From: Dictyoglomaceae bacterium
GTDB lineage: Bacteria > Dictyoglomota > Dictyoglomia > Dictyoglomales > Dictyoglomaceae
DNA: 8,523 bases
Direction of reading: 5' to 3'
NCBI GenBank assembly: GCA_026417425.1
Contig: JAOADF010000111.1
Coordinates: 1-8,523, forward strand
The notes under the pieces are model-generated. The model made no database searches. It saw only the letters and a program-made list of their open reading frames with translations, and was not told where the DNA came from. The translations under genes and the position numbers were made by a program. Below are positions 1 through 6,195 of the stretch, in pieces (the first letter of the stretch is position 1; every line of letters starts with the position of its first letter).

Positions 1-1103
1 TCCTCAGTGGTATCTCCCTTTACTAATATTTTAAATAGATCTACTTCTTTTATTACTTGTCCATCTCTTATTACTTGAACCTTTCTTTGACTTCCTTGAG
101 GTAAAATACCTCCTGCACTTTTTATCATTTCACTAATTCTTGCTCCTTCTCTTATCTCTCCCTCTTCTCCCACTTTTGCCTCTTCAGTAACAAATGTTAA
201 TACTTGAGGATTCCTTACATATCCTAAGACATAAACCTTATCTACCTTCAAAGGTATAGTTATAGTATCCCCATCTACCAAGATTAAATTTGCTTTTGGA
301 TCCTTTTCATATAATAGTTTAAAAAGATCAATCTCAATAATTTCCTTTTTACTACCCCTTTGTCTTTCTAATACTGCCCCAATAAGAGAAGCTCTTTCAT
401 TAAGCCCCCCAGCCATATTTAATACATCTAATAATTTTTCTCCATCCTTTATCTCATAAATTCCTGGACTTTTTACTTGCCCTAATATCTTAACACTCTT
501 CTTCATAAGAGGAACATATACTATATCTCCTTCCTCAATAAAAGGATTCTGACTTAGATCTCCTTCCTTTAAGAATTTTAAATAATCTATCTCTATTAAT
601 CTATTACCTCTTTTTATCTGTATCCCCCTGGTGGATGCAGAAGACTTTAATCCTCCAGCAGTTTTTATCAAATCATCTATCCTACTTAATGCAGACATGT
701 TATAAGTTCCTGGATTGACTACCTCCCCACTGATAAATACCTTTATTCTCCTTGGATATACTAAATCTAAAGAAATTATACTTTTGGGATATAATCTTAT
801 TAACTGCCTTGAAATTTCTCTATTTGCACTATTTATAGTTAAATCAGACACTTTTATGCTTCCAATCATTGGTAAAGAGACAGATCCCGTAGGGGAAACG
901 ATTAATTCATATATTTCAGGAGCTTCTTTTTCTTTAATTAAATACAATCTTAATCTATCACCAGGTCCCAATATATATTTATCAGTATCAACAGGAGGAC
1001 CAAAATATATGTCTTCTTGAGTAATTTGTCTTTGAGTTTCTTGAGAAAATCCAATACTTAATAAGAAAAGAAAAATAAAAAATACAATATAAGCTCTTTT
1101 CAT
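1..1103 (-). CDS. SLBB-domain polysaccharide export protein (Wza-like), C-terminus cut by window edge
   Basis: The frame is open from an ATG at 1103 to the window edge, giving 367 codons with no stop. Residues 1-20 look like a signal peptide (Lys-Arg, then a long hydrophobic run, with G-F-S before Gln21), so the mature protein should lie outside the inner membrane. Residues 42-117 match the Poly_export domain (YILGPGDRLRL, then SPTGSVSLPMIG). SLBB-type repeats follow, each with a GxVxxPGxY-like start and an AGG motif: about 120-165, 203-265, and a divergent one from about 287 (VLGYVRNPQ, then SAGG). Family members form or gate the export channel for capsular or exopolysaccharide. Wza is an outer-membrane lipoprotein, but no lipobox Cys is visible here. 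The start has a good Shine-Dalgarno (GGAG-type, 7 nt upstream) and lies 29 bp after the mglA-like stop, so the gene is probably the last seen of the mglB-mglA transcript. The domain call is firm; the exact substrate is unknown. Confidence 0.88.
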   Translation of the reverse strand, partial: MKRAYIVFFIFLFLLSIGFSQETQRQITQEDIYFGPPVDTDKYILGPGDRLRLYLIKEKEAPEIYELIVSPTGSVSLPMIGSIKVSDLTINSANREISRQLIRLYPKSIISLDLVYPRRIKVFISGEVVNPGTYNMSALSRIDDLIKTAGGLKSSASTRGIQIKRGNRLIEIDYLKFLKEGDLSQNPFIEEGDIVYVPLMKKSVKILGQVKSPGIYEIKDGEKLLDVLNMAGGLNERASLIGAVLERQRGSKKEIIEIDLFKLLYEKDPKANLILVDGDTITIPLKVDKVYVLGYVRNPQVLTFVTEEAKVGEEGEIREGARISEMIKSAGGILPQGSQRKVQVIRDGQVIKEVDLFKILVKGDTTE

Positions 1104-1132
1104 TTTATCTCTCCTTTCTAAAAATTAATATC

Positions 1133-1720
1133 TTATCTTCTACCTATCTTCCCCAAAACCAATTGCATTATTCCTTTTAAAGTTTCCATTACTCCAACAC
1201 CTTCTATCGCTATAGCTTCAAAATATGAATATTTACCATCCACATTAAGATGTATATTCAACTCTTCCACAGAGGATATATTAGGTAAATCTCTTTTATT
1301 ATATTGAAAAACAAAGGGAATTTCCTCAAATTTATAACCTACCATAGATAATTCTTTTTTCAATGCTTCAAAAATTCTTACATTTTCTTCTAATCTTTCT
1401 TTTTGAGAATCTGCAACATAGACTAATCCATCCGCCCCCCTTAAAATCAGTTTTCTACTTGCTTCATACAAAGCCTGACCTGGAGTTGTATAAAGTTGAA
1501 ATCTTAATTTAAACCCATGGACTGTTCCTATCTCTAAAGGCAAAAAGTCAAAAAATAAAGTTCTTTCAGTTTCAGTTGCCAAGGAAACCAATTCTCCCCT
1601 CCTTTCAGGAGAAACCGTTTTATATATCTGCTGAAGATTCACTGTTTTCCCTGAAAGTCCAGGACCACAATATACAATTTTACATGTTATTTCTCTTTCT
1701 GCATAATTTACTATTGCCAT
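1133..1720 (-). CDS. mglA: MglA-like Ras-superfamily small GTPase
   Basis: This 195-residue cytoplasmic GTPase matches the usual MglA length and motif layout. The P-loop is GPGLSGKT at residues 19-26. ERTLFFDF at 52-59 carries Arg53, the position that acts as an intrinsic arginine finger in Myxococcus MglA. The G3 region is TTPGQ at 78-82, with Thr78 where most Ras proteins have Asp and with catalytic Gln82. DSQ lies at 104-106, the guanine-specificity motif NKRD at 141-144, and the G5-like AIEGVGV at 171-177. MglA cycles between GTP and GDP forms and sets cell polarity or motility direction in Myxococcus; homologues also occur in non-gliding bacteria. The preceding gene encodes its usual partner, MglB, 25 bp upstream. 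The start has GGAGG about 10 nt upstream. The subfamily call is strong, but the cellular process it controls here cannot be read from sequence. Confidence 0.93.
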   Translation of the reverse strand: MAIVNYAEREITCKIVYCGPGLSGKTVNLQQIYKTVSPERRGELVSLATETERTLFFDFLPLEIGTVHGFKLRFQLYTTPGQALYEASRKLILRGADGLVYVADSQKERLEENVRIFEALKKELSMVGYKFEEIPFVFQYNKRDLPNISSVEELNIHLNVDGKYSYFEAIAIEGVGVMETLKGIMQLVLGKIGRR

Positions 1721-1745
1721 AAATCTTAATTCCTCCTAAATTTCC

Positions 1746-2228
1746 CTACTTTTTAAAGAAATCCTCTACATCCCCAAAGGATATTTCCACCTGTGGTAAT
1801 TCCTTTTGCTTTTCTCTAATCTTCTTGATTATTTGAGCAAGATTTTGACACGCTTTTTGAGCAAAAAGTCTTACCATACCAAGAGTAGTAGAATCATCAA
1901 AGATTACTAAGAGAAGAACTTGTTTTTCAATATGAGAAATATGAAGATGATTTCTTCTTCCTTGATGAAAAATTAAAGAGAACTCTTCTTCTCCTAATAG
2001 TTTAGCTAATTCTTGGGTTGCAGAAAAAGCACCAGCAGCTAAAGCAGAAATAGTAACAAAATCAAATTGTGAAGCAGTACCTTTTCCACCAATAACTGTT
2101 CCACTTTTATCCACTAATAAAGCTGCCTTTGCCTTAGATTCACCTAAAAATTGGCTTAAATATCTTTCTATTTCCTCTTGATCCTCTAAGGAGATTATAA
2201 GTGATAGAAGTTGTTCTCTTTCGTCCAT
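1746..2228 (-). CDS. mglB: MglB-like Roadblock/LC7 protein, partner of the MglA-like GTPase
   Basis: This is a 160-residue protein with a Roadblock/LC7 fold over about residues 15-135. Recognisable segments are AALLVDKSGTVIG (35-47), the ALAAG helix (62-66), AKLLGEEEF (75-83), FHQG (87-90), LLLVIFDDSTTLGMVR (105-120) and a final helix. The pattern VIFD-x-(S/T)TLGxVR and the FHxG motif are those of MglB, the GTPase-activating partner of MglA in Myxococcus and Thermus. The length equals Myxococcus MglB (about 159). Beyond the domain there is a charged tail (about 136-160) ending in an acidic and aromatic stretch (DVEDFFKK). In Myxococcus the MglB C-terminal segment also modulates nucleotide exchange, but equivalence here is inference. 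The gene has AAGGAGG before its ATG and is the first gene after a strong promoter. Confidence 0.9.
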   Translation of the reverse strand: MDEREQLLSLIISLEDQEEIERYLSQFLGESKAKAALLVDKSGTVIGGKGTASQFDFVTISALAAGAFSATQELAKLLGEEEFSLIFHQGRRNHLHISHIEKQVLLLVIFDDSTTLGMVRLFAQKACQNLAQIIKKIREKQKELPQVEISFGDVEDFFKK

Positions 2229-2288
2229 TTATAGCCCTCCTTAAAATAATTAAAAAACTTAAAGTGAAAAATAATATTCTTTAAAAAA

Positions 2289-2317
2289 ATTATAAAACAG
2301 TAAATAAGAATAGTCAA
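2289..2317 (-). promoter_or_regulatory. Near-consensus sigma-70 promoter for mglB-mglA-SLBB
   Basis: On the minus strand, TTGACT (2317-2312) and TATAAT (2294-2289) are separated by exactly 17 bp. The -35 hexamer begins at the base after the dnaB stop codon. Predicted transcription starts near 2282, leaving an AT-rich leader of about 54 nt before the mglB ATG at 2228. No intrinsic terminator is visible after dnaB, so read-through from the upstream operon probably adds to expression. Confidence 0.8.
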
Positions 2318-3682
2318 TTAACTTTCCTCCCTCAGGCTTAAAGATCTAAAGGCAGTGGAACCTTTCAAGAAAAGCAATCGGACCGTTCCTGTAGGACCAT
2401 TTCTCTGTTTTGCAATAATTACCTCTACTTCTTCAGGAGTATTAGTTTCTTCCTCAGGAATTTGAGCAGATTTATAATAATTTTCTCTATATAAAAAAAT
2501 CACAACATCTGCATCCTGCTCCAATCCTCCAGATCCTCTAAGATCCGAAAGTTGAGGTCTTCTTTCTGCTCTTGTTTCCACTGCTCTTGAGAGTTGAGAT
2601 ATAGCGATAACAGGAATATTGAGTTCTCGTGCTAAAGATTTTAGTCCACGAGATATCTCAGATATTTCTTGATGTTCCGTTTTATTTTTGTCCAATAATC
2701 TAATAAGTTGTAAATAATCCACGATAATTAAAGATAAACCTCTTTCTGCCTTTAAACGTCTAGCACGAGCTCTCATTTCCATAACCGTTAAATTGGGAGA
2801 ATCATCAACATAAATAGGAGCTTCTGCTAATTTACCAAAGGCTTTTGCTAACTTTGGCCATTCGTTCTCTCTTACCTGACCTGTTCTTAACCTATGAATA
2901 TCAATACCTGCCTCAGAACCGAGCATTCGTAAAGCCAATTGAAAACTAGACATTTCTAAACTAAACACTACTACAGGGAGTTTCTCTTCTATTGCTATAT
3001 ACTGAGCAATATTTAAGCAAAAAGAAGTTTTTCCCATTCCAGGTCGGGCTGCAACTAATATCAGATCAGAAGGTTGAAGTCCTCCTGTTCTTCTATCTAA
3101 ATCCCAAAAACCAGTAGGAATACCTGTATAAGGTCTTCCTGTTTGATGAAGCTTTTCTATCTCTTTAAAGCTCTTAGCTAAAAGATCTCTTAAAGGAATA
3201 GGTCCACTTAATCGGTGAGTTTCAGCTATTTCAAAAATTAATTGTTCTGCTTTATCTACTAAATACTCTGGTGATTCATTTTCCCTATATCCAAAGGAGA
3301 CAATCTCTGTACCAACATTTATCAATCTTCTTAAAAGAGCCTTCTCCGCAACTATTTGAGAATAATATTCCACATTTGCTGCAGTAGGAACAACTTCCAA
3401 CAAAGAGGTTAAGTAGACACTCCCCCCTACCCTTTCTAAAAGTTGCTTACTTCTTAATTCTTCAGTTACAGAAACTAAATCTACAGGAAGCCCTTTTTCA
3501 AAAAGATCAATAATTATTCTAAAAATAATACTATTATGTTCATAATAAAAACTCTCTGGTCTTAATACTTCTATTACTTTTGCAATAGCATCCCTTGAAA
3601 GAAGCATTGCTCCCAATACAGCTTGCTCTGCTTCTTCATTATGAGGTGGAACTCTTCCTAATATTTCTTCTTTATTTTTCAT
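2318..3682 (-). CDS. dnaB: Replicative DNA helicase DnaB
   Basis: This is a full-length DnaB of 454 residues, the ring helicase that unwinds the replication fork and works with primase. The N-terminal domain begins PPHNEEAEQAVLGAML (12-27) and runs to about 115. The linker follows, and then the RecA-like motor. Walker A is ARPGMGKT (212-219), the catalytic Glu lies in SLEM (241-244), Walker B is IIVDYLQL (319-326, Asp322), ISQLSR is at 361-366, LRGSGGLEQDAD at 381-392, and the arginine-finger motif KQRNGPTG at 425-432. No intein or insertion is present. It starts 2 bp after the rplI stop codon, which suggests translational coupling. Its base composition is clearly higher in GC than the DUF2232 gene (27 of 60 bases G/C in 2521-2580). 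Confidence 0.98.
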   Translation of the reverse strand: MKNKEEILGRVPPHNEEAEQAVLGAMLLSRDAIAKVIEVLRPESFYYEHNSIIFRIIIDLFEKGLPVDLVSVTEELRSKQLLERVGGSVYLTSLLEVVPTAANVEYYSQIVAEKALLRRLINVGTEIVSFGYRENESPEYLVDKAEQLIFEIAETHRLSGPIPLRDLLAKSFKEIEKLHQTGRPYTGIPTGFWDLDRRTGGLQPSDLILVAARPGMGKTSFCLNIAQYIAIEEKLPVVVFSLEMSSFQLALRMLGSEAGIDIHRLRTGQVRENEWPKLAKAFGKLAEAPIYVDDSPNLTVMEMRARARRLKAERGLSLIIVDYLQLIRLLDKNKTEHQEISEISRGLKSLARELNIPVIAISQLSRAVETRAERRPQLSDLRGSGGLEQDADVVIFLYRENYYKSAQIPEEETNTPEEVEVIIAKQRNGPTGTVRLLFLKGSTAFRSLSLREES

Positions 3683-3684
3683 TT

Positions 3685-4140
3685 TTACTCTGGAATAACC
3701 TCCAATCTAATTCTTGCAATAATTTGGTGATGAAGCTTGATCTCAATATCATATTTCCCAATATTCTTTATGGGCTCCTCTAATAAAACTTGTTTTTTAT
3801 CTACAGAAATTTTACATCTTCTATTTATCTCTTCAACTATATCCTTAGAAGTAATTGCCCCAAACAACTTCCCTTTCTCACCTACTTTTGTTTTTATCAC
3901 GAAAGTTTCTTTTTCTAATAGCTCTTTTTCTTTCCTAAATTTAATTATAGCTCTTTCTTCTTTTTTCTGTTGTAATAATTTTTGTTCCTCTATACTCTTT
4001 ATCATTCTTTCAGTAACTTCCTTTGCTAGTCCACGAGGAAAAAGAAAGTTTCGTGCATAGCCATCACTAACCTCTATTATTTCACCTTTTTTTCCAAGTC
4101 CTTCCACATCTTTTAAAAGTAAGACTTTATATTTTTTCAT
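3685..4140 (-). CDS. rplI: 50S ribosomal protein L9
   Basis: At 151 residues this is the usual length for L9, which binds domain V of 23S rRNA and reaches out from the large subunit. The N-terminal domain carries the family signature at 14-37 (GLGKKG, then [14 protein letters not shown]). A long charged helix covers about 42-76, and the C-terminal domain begins near 78 and includes [11 protein letters not shown] (87-97). The start ATG overlaps the TGA stop of the upstream membrane-protein gene as ATGA, and GAGGG lies 7 nt upstream inside that gene. L9 synthesis is therefore probably coupled to translation of the DUF2232 gene. The order DUF2232-rplI-dnaB resembles yybS-(yybT)-rplI-dnaC of Bacillus. 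Confidence 0.98.
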   Translation of the reverse strand: MKKYKVLLLKDVEGLGKKGEIIEVSDGYARNFLFPRGLAKEVTERMIKSIEEQKLLQQKKEERAIIKFRKEKELLEKETFVIKTKVGEKGKLFGAITSKDIVEEINRRCKISVDKKQVLLEEPIKNIGKYDIEIKLHHQIIARIRLEVIPE

Positions 4141-5084
4141 AATTTTTCCCTCAACAAAAATTTTTCGCGTATAGGATAAAAGATGTCAATAATTCCTACG
4201 ATAAAAAGTAGAAATGTTAAAAAAGGGTTAAATATAAAAAGAAAAATTATAAAAATTTTCATAATTTTAGAATAAATATATTTTTTCAAAAGGCTCCAAA
4301 GGACAAAACATCCCTCAAGAATTAATAAAAATTGCAAAAGAAATACTCCGTTATTAAAAATATTAATACCAAGAGGGGTAAAAAGAGATAAAATAAAGGA
4401 AAAAATTAGAATAACAAATAAAATATTCCAAAGTATTTTGGGAATTCTTAAAGTATCAAGAGAAGGTAAAGGTTTTATATTCAGTTTAAATCTTATAAAA
4501 ATTTTCTGAGCAATCCAATAATTTATTACTACTTGAAAAAATGAAGAAAGAATTAAGAGAGATGGAATTATGATATTTAAAAAATTAAAAAATTGATCCT
4601 GATTTCCCATTAAATCTTTTATAGAATTCTCATCTAAAAATGATTTTATGAAATTTAAAGAATTCTTCCAGCTTTCCTTCATAATATCAATTCCTAAAAC
4701 TTTCTCAAAAGGAATTTTAAATAATAACATTCCCCCTAAAATAGTTAAAACTTCTAAGATTAAATTTATACTTCCTCCTAAAAGGAATAGTTTACCTAAA
4801 CTTAAATTTCTTTTTATCCCTATACCTAATACTATACCTAAAATTCCTGAGGGAAAATAAAGAAAAAGAGCATTTAAGAAAGTTAGAAATAGACTTGAAA
4901 TTACCAAAGAAACTATAAGAGATATAAGACTTATTTTAAATCCCCATTTATAACTTAAAAATAGAAAGGGAAGGGAACATAAAAAAATAAATGGAAAAAT
5001 AAAGTATGAAAGCCAAAAAATAATTACCGCAATTCCTGCTAATAAACTTCCCTCAACAATTGCTTTGGTACTTTTGTTTATCAT
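4137..5084 (-). CDS. DUF2232 (YybS-like) multi-pass membrane protein
   Basis: This is a 315-residue, very hydrophobic protein with eight or nine likely membrane segments, near residues 12-28, 30-45, 50-70, 75-90, 98-122, 167-190, 216-236, 246-266 and 275-300. A more polar loop at about 123-166 probably faces one side of the membrane. The C-terminal pattern [13 protein letters not shown] (297-309) resembles the conserved end of DUF2232/YybS proteins, and the position just before rplI-dnaB supports that assignment. The molecular function of the family is not established. Its AAGGAGG ribosome binding site is caught in a hairpin (see 5092-5118), and its stop overlaps the rplI start. The gene is markedly AT-rich, with only 8 of 60 bases G/C in 4201-4260. 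Confidence is high for a membrane protein and moderate to high for the family. Confidence 0.82.
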   Translation of the reverse strand: MINKSTKAIVEGSLLAGIAVIIFWLSYFIFPFIFLCSLPFLFLSYKWGFKISLISLIVSLVISSLFLTFLNALFLYFPSGILGIVLGIGIKRNLSLGKLFLLGGSINLILEVLTILGGMLLFKIPFEKVLGIDIMKESWKNSLNFIKSFLDENSIKDLMGNQDQFFNFLNIIIPSLLILSSFFQVVINYWIAQKIFIRFKLNIKPLPSLDTLRIPKILWNILFVILIFSFILSLFTPLGINIFNNGVFLLQFLLILEGCFVLWSLLKKYIYSKIMKIFIIFLFIFNPFLTFLLFIVGIIDIFYPIREKFLLREKL

Positions 5085-5091
5085 CTAATCC

Positions 5092-5118
5092 TCCTTGGGG
5101 AGTCTACCTCCCCAAAGA
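5092..5118 (-). promoter_or_regulatory. Intergenic RNA hairpin that masks the DUF2232 ribosome binding site
   Basis: In the minus-strand transcript, directly after the rpsR stop, TTGGGGAG (5115-5108) pairs perfectly with CTCCCCAA (5102-5095) around a GTAGA loop. Three more pairs (C-G, U-A and one G-U wobble, bases 5116-5118 with 5092-5094) extend the stem to 11 bp. The 3' arm contains most of the AAGGAGG site (5096-5090) for the gene starting at 5084. No U-run follows, so it is not a classical terminator. It probably lowers translation of the membrane protein relative to S18, or protects the rpsR 3' end. Confidence 0.72.
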
Positions 5119-5373
5119 TTATTTCACTATATAAGGTAATAACCCTATATATCTTGCTCTTTTTATAGCACGACTTAATTGCCTTTGATGTTTAGCACAA
5201 TTTCCACTTACCCTTCTTGGGTAAATTTTCCCTTTTTCCGTCATGAACCTTTTTAATCGCTCCACATTTTTATAATCAATATCTTTTATATTTTCACTAC
5301 AAAAAACACAATGTTTTTTCTTAAATACTGGTCTTCGAAACTCTTGGGTTTTAACACTTTTAGAATTATTCAT
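5119..5373 (-). CDS. rpsR: 30S ribosomal protein S18, zinc-type
   Basis: S18 has 84 residues from the ATG at 5373. It binds the small-subunit platform as a pair with S6, whose gene is two genes upstream. The core [16 protein letters not shown] (35-50) and the C-terminal [14 protein letters not shown] pattern are typical. Cys22 and Cys25 (CVFC) together with Cys59 and His62 (CAKH) form the zinc-ribbon-like set of the C+ form of S18. A TTG at 5397 would add eight residues, but the ATG at 5373 has AGGAGGA at 5385-5379 with about 6 nt spacing and gives the normal length, so it is preferred. With this start the gene overlaps the end of ssb by 8 bp, suggesting coupled translation. Confidence 0.96.
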   Translation of the reverse strand: MNNSKSVKTQEFRRPVFKKKHCVFCSENIKDIDYKNVERLKRFMTEKGKIYPRRVSGNCAKHQRQLSRAIKRARYIGLLPYIVK

Positions 5374-5794
5374 GCTTTTCCTCCTCACCTTCTTCAAGAA
5401 TTTCTTCTAAAATTTCTTCATCACTAATCTCCCCAATAGCTTCAGAGATTTCTTCAGCAACAACCACTGGAGTTTCCTCCTTTTTCCCAAGAAAATGAAC
5501 ACTTGTAGCTACAACTTCCACTACTCTTCTCTTTTGTCCATCCACCGTTTGATAAGAACGGGTTCTCAGACTTCCTTCAACTGCTACAAGTCTTCCTTTT
5601 TTTAAATAATCCCCACAAATCTCCGCAAGCTTTCTCCAAGTTACAATATCAATAAAATCAGCAGTCTGTTCCCCTTTACTATTTCTTGGTCTATTAACAG
5701 CAATTCTAAAAGTAGTAACAGGTATCCCACTTGGAGTATATCTCATTTCTGGATCTCTTGTTAAATGACCTATAAGAAGAACTTTATTTAACAT
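5366..5794 (-). CDS. ssb: Single-stranded DNA-binding protein, lacking the usual DDIPF-type tip
   Basis: This 142-residue protein coats single-stranded DNA and lies in the classical place between rpsF and rpsR. The OB-fold covers about 1-104, with the opening [20 protein letters not shown], the [10 protein letters not shown] segment (44-53), [18 protein letters not shown] (64-81) and [12 protein letters not shown] (91-102). The tail from about 105 is short, strongly acidic, and ends EEGEEEKHE. The conserved (D)DDIPF-like tip that recruits SSB partner proteins is absent, and neither other frame near the 3' end encodes it. The last codons lie within the ribosome binding site and start of rpsR. 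It begins 4 bp after the rpsF stop, with AAAGGGG upstream. Confidence 0.97.
   Translation of the reverse strand: MLNKVLLIGHLTRDPEMRYTPSGIPVTTFRIAVNRPRNSKGEQTADFIDIVTWRKLAEICGDYLKKGRLVAVEGSLRTRSYQTVDGQKRRVVEVVATSVHFLGKKEETPVVVAEEISEAIGEISDEEILEEILEEGEEEKHE
5379..5385 (-). promoter_or_regulatory. rpsR ribosome binding site inside the ssb coding region
   Basis: AGGAGGA on the minus strand, with 6 nt between GGAGG and the ATG at 5373, decides the rpsR start. The same bases are Glu-rich codons of the SSB tail, so they serve both roles. Confidence 0.85.
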
Positions 5795-5798
5795 TTGT

Positions 5799-6092
5799 TT
5801 ATTCCCCTTTATCTCTAAGGATTAATAAATATCTTAAAACATCCTCTTTTAATTTTAATCTCCTTTCTAATTCTTTTAATTGGGTAGTAGCAAAGAGAAA
5901 GTTATAGACTATGTAATAGCCTTCCTTTCTCTTCTTTATGGGATAAGCTAAATTTCTCTTACCCCATAAATCAACATTTTTAACTTCTCCTCCCAAACTT
6001 TGCATATCCTTTTGTATCTCCTGAGATAAACTTTGTATCTCATCTTCTGTCAGCTCTGGACGAATTAAACACATCAATTCATAATTTCTCAT
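5799..6092 (-). CDS. rpsF: 30S ribosomal protein S6
   Basis: S6 has 97 residues, normal for the family. It binds S18 and helps assemble the 30S platform. The opening [14 protein letters not shown], the central [23 protein letters not shown] (43-65), and the terminal [14 protein letters not shown] are all characteristic. There is no long acidic tail or polyglutamate-type C-terminus. The ATG at 6092 has a strong AAAGGGAGGT site (6107-6098) with 6 nt spacing. It is the first gene of the long minus-strand operon and sits behind a roughly 60-nt structured leader, where autoregulation by S6-S18 would be expected by analogy with other bacteria. Confidence 0.98.
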   Translation of the reverse strand: MRNYELMCLIRPELTEDEIQSLSQEIQKDMQSLGGEVKNVDLWGKRNLAYPIKKRKEGYYIVYNFLFATTQLKELERRLKLKEDVLRYLLILRDKGE

Positions 6093-6097
6093 CTTTT

Positions 6098-6142
6098 ACC
6101 TCCCTTTGGACTTTTTTGGCCCCAAGTCAAGCTTGGAGCAGG
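6098..6142 (-). promoter_or_regulatory. Structured 5' leader of rpsF: hairpin and possible anti-Shine-Dalgarno
   Basis: In the minus-strand transcript GCTCCAAG (6139-6132) pairs with CTTGGGGC (6126-6119) around a 5-nt loop, with one U-G wobble, forming an 8-bp stem. The segment CCTGCTCC (6142-6135) overlaps the 5' arm and could instead pair with GGGAGG of the rpsF ribosome binding site, with a 2-nt bulge. The two pairings exclude each other, which would allow a switch. In E. coli and other bacteria an S6:S18 complex binds the rpsF leader. The CCG element I recall for that motif is not present here, so any autoregulation would use a different form. Confidence 0.5.
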
Positions 6143-6158
6143 TTTAATATATTTAGAC

Positions 6159-6187
6159 ATTATATCATTTTCTATAAATTTTTCCAA
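6159..6187 (-). promoter_or_regulatory. Promoter of the rpsF-ssb-rpsR operon (extended -10)
   Basis: On the minus strand, TTGGAA (6187-6182) is followed after 17 bp by TATAAT (6164-6159). TGA directly before the -10 hexamer makes an extended -10 element (TGnTATAAT). Transcription should start near 6152, about 60 nt before the rpsF ATG. Confidence 0.75.
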
Positions 6188-6195
6188 AAAATTTA

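Noticed and set aside
715..1020. Open frame of about 100 codons on the plus strand
   Set aside because: It lies wholly antisense to the SLBB gene, has no recognisable domain and no convincing ribosome binding site.
3595..4060. Two plus-strand open frames opposite dnaB and rplI
   Set aside because: They mirror the strongly supported minus-strand genes and encode low-complexity Phe/Ser/Leu-rich sequence typical of antisense frames.
4648..4860. Plus-strand open frame opposite the DUF2232 gene
   Set aside because: Lys/Pro/Ile-rich shadow of a very AT-rich gene, with no start signal or family resemblance.
5092..5118. Intrinsic terminator after rpsR
   Set aside because: The stem is strong but is followed by GGAGG and a start codon rather than a U-run, and the operon continues in the same direction.
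5374..5397. Longer rpsR starting at TTG 5397
   Set aside because: The ATG at 5373 has a much better ribosome binding site and gives a normal S18 length. The extra residues come from the ssb tail region in another frame.
6119..6139. Terminator in the divergent region
   Set aside because: No T-run follows on either strand, and no gene transcribes into this region from either side.
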